Source of the DNA: Oceanobacillus damuensis
GTDB taxonomy: Bacteria > Bacillota > Bacilli > Bacillales > Amphibacillaceae
Direction of reading: 5' to 3'
Assembly: GCF_001618145.1 (NCBI RefSeq)
Contig: NZ_LQNF01000016.1
Span: 21,031-85,030, forward strand
Length of the DNA stretch: 64,000 bases
This document shows, piece after piece, positions 62,716 to 64,000 of this stretch. Within the stretch, counting starts at the first letter, position 1; every line of letters begins with the position of its first letter. The position numbers were made by a program, and so were the translations under genes. Below the pieces are notes generated by a model. It was not told where the DNA came from. It did not search any database and saw only the letters and a list, made by a program, of their open reading frames with translations.

Positions 62716-63942
62716 ATGGAAAAGGCAGTCAGCAATAAACCTGCTGTCCAACCCGAAAGCCAAACAATATATTCTATTTTATTTATAATAGGAACATGTC
62801 ACCTTTTGAACGATTCCCTGCAGGCAGTCATTCCAGCGATGTTTCCCATTCTTGAAAAATCGCTTGGCCTGACATTTACACAGCTCGGATTAATCGCTTT
62901 TACATTGAATATGGTCTCCTCCGTCATGCAGCCACTTGTCGGCATGTATACGGATAAACATCCCATTCCCTATGCCTTGCCAATAGGACTGACCAGCAGT
63001 ATGTTCGGAATGCTTGGTTTAGCATTCGCTCCCGATTTCTGGACAATCCTGTTGAGTGTGTTTTTCATTGGCATGGGGTCAGCCATCTTTCATCCGGAGG
63101 GTTCCCGTGTTGCATATCTAGCTGCAGGCAACCGAAGAGGGCTTGCCCAATCCATCTATCAGGTCGGCGGAAACTCCGGACAGGCACTGGCACCTGTAAT
63201 TACCGCACTGATTCTTGTACCTTTGGGACAGTTCGGTGCAATCTGGTTTACATTAATCGCTTTTATAGCCGTACTGTTTCTATCTTATATTGCAAGATGG
63301 TATGCCGGACAAATGAAAGCATTCGAAAGCAAGAAAAAGACACGCAGTATCGCAAAGCCGAACAAAAGTGTCTCCAATGCGATTAAAGGGGCGCTTATAG
63401 TGCTTGTACTGATTGTATTTGCCCGTTCCTGGTATGCAGCCGCTATTTCGAATTTTTATGCCTTTTATGCGATTGACAGCTACGGCCTTACGATTGCAAA
63501 ATCTCAGGCATACATTTTCACCTTTTTGGCAATGGGTGCTGTCGGGACATTTTTAGGTGGACCTTTAGCAGACCGATTCGGTAAAAGAAATATCATTCTT
63601 TTTTCACTAATAGCTGCCGCTCCACTGGCGTTACTGCTGCCTTATATCGGACCGACCAGTGCCATCCTATTGCTTGGACTCATCGGAATTATCTTAATGA
63701 CTAGCTTTTCGGTGACGGTCGTATACGCACAGGAGCTTATTCCCGGAAAAATCGGGACCATGTCAGGGCTGATTGTCGGGCTTGCATTCGGAATGGGCGC
63801 AATTGGATCTGTGGCCCTCGGCTCTCTAATTGATATAGTCGGACTAACACCAACGATGATCAGTATTTCATTCTTACCATTATTAGGATTTTTAACATTA
63901 TTGCTGCCTTCTGATGAAAAGGTTCGCCAATGGTATACATAA
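62716..63942 (+). CDS. fsr: MFS transporter, fosmidomycin-resistance (Fsr) type
   Basis: This 408-residue MFS exporter has the Fsr-type signature IFHPEGSRVAYLAAG after TM4, LLNDSLQAVIPAMFPILE in TM1 and GGNSGQALAPV in TM5, which distinguish Fsr proteins from other MFS pumps. It would export fosmidomycin-like or related small molecules. GAAGGAAAC lies before ATG 62716. It is divergent from the helicase gene. The repeat at the window edge begins 4 bp past its stop. Confidence 0.88.
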   Translation: MEKAVSNKPAVQPESQTIYSILFIIGTCHLLNDSLQAVIPAMFPILEKSLGLTFTQLGLIAFTLNMVSSVMQPLVGMYTDKHPIPYALPIGLTSSMFGMLGLAFAPDFWTILLSVFFIGMGSAIFHPEGSRVAYLAAGNRRGLAQSIYQVGGNSGQALAPVITALILVPLGQFGAIWFTLIAFIAVLFLSYIARWYAGQMKAFESKKKTRSIAKPNKSVSNAIKGALIVLVLIVFARSWYAAAISNFYAFYAIDSYGLTIAKSQAYIFTFLAMGAVGTFLGGPLADRFGKRNIILFSLIAAAPLALLLPYIGPTSAILLLGLIGIILMTSFSVTVVYAQELIPGKIGTMSGLIVGLAFGMGAIGSVALGSLIDIVGLTPTMISISFLPLLGFLTLLLPSDEKVRQWYT

Positions 63943-63945
63943 GTT

Positions 63946-64000
63946 ACTCAAGTTTCGCACCAAGAAAATTAGCTTAAACAGTTAACTGGGTTAAACTTGG
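63946..64000 (+). repeat. Modular repeat, copy E (outer flank only, cut by window edge)
   Basis: TTCGCACCAAGAAAATTAGC and the following TTAACTGGGTTAAACTTGG are identical over ~46 bp to the left outer flank of copy A (4447-4493). The window ends before the core, so the orientation of the core is unknown. Confidence 0.8.

Overview
The window looks like chromosomal DNA of a low-GC, probably halotolerant Bacillaceae (inferred: Oceanobacillus/Virgibacillus-like). The evidence is purine-rich AAGGAGG-type ribosome binding sites, frequent TTG/GTG starts, a des-desK-desR cold-membrane locus, class Ib nrdE/nrdI/nrdF, gltB/gltD, a NaChBac-type sodium channel and Bacillaceae-style intergenic repeats. No rRNA, tRNA, CRISPR array, prophage or transposase gene was found.

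Layout. 1-4.4 kb: a peptide-binding lipoprotein gene (cut by the window edge) diverges from a cytoplasmic serine hydrolase plus a winged-helix regulator. 5.3-12 kb: SNF2 helicase, MFS transporter, a type I toxin/antisense RNA module, a Cu/Zn superoxide dismutase lipoprotein and a DoxX protein. 12.9-20 kb: NatAB/YhaQP-like ABC exporter, flavin reductase, secreted amidase, three decayed gene remnants and a YcdB/YcdC-like protein. 20.3-24.4 kb: ribonucleotide reductase operon nrdE-nrdI-nrdF under a cobalamin riboswitch and terminator. 25.2-30.1 kb: ABC importer trio, metallo-hydrolase, DUF421 protein. 30.2-35.5 kb: ECF sigma/anti-sigma/asparagine synthase operon, then a ParM-like actin with partner and an upstream iteron-like region. 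35.6-48.5 kb: large catalase, diguanylate cyclase, RlmN, glutamate synthase, luciferase-like oxidoreductase. 48.7-58.2 kb: voltage-gated Na+ channel, class I amidotransferase, CYP152 peroxygenase, a WrbA gene broken by one stop codon, nitrilase-family amidase, the des locus and a DUF3231 protein. 58.4-64 kb: NUDIX hydrolase, two MFS transporters and a DinG/YpvA-like helicase.

Most noteworthy non-genic content. A modular structured repeat occurs in four copies (about 4.4, 12.1, 24.5 and 49.6 kb), and a fifth begins at the right edge. Its core contains long inverted arms that keep pairing through compensatory changes, and it occurs in both orientations relative to the same flanks. At least three other dispersed repeat families, and a run of five units spaced exactly 21 bp apart, fill the remaining gaps.

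How the genes work together. Nucleotide and nitrogen metabolism (nrd, gltBD, asnB), envelope and membrane homeostasis (des system, ECF sigma, amidase, Na+ channel) and oxidative-stress defence (catalase, SOD, P450 peroxygenase, flavin reductases) dominate. All functional assignments come from motifs read by eye; no database search was run.
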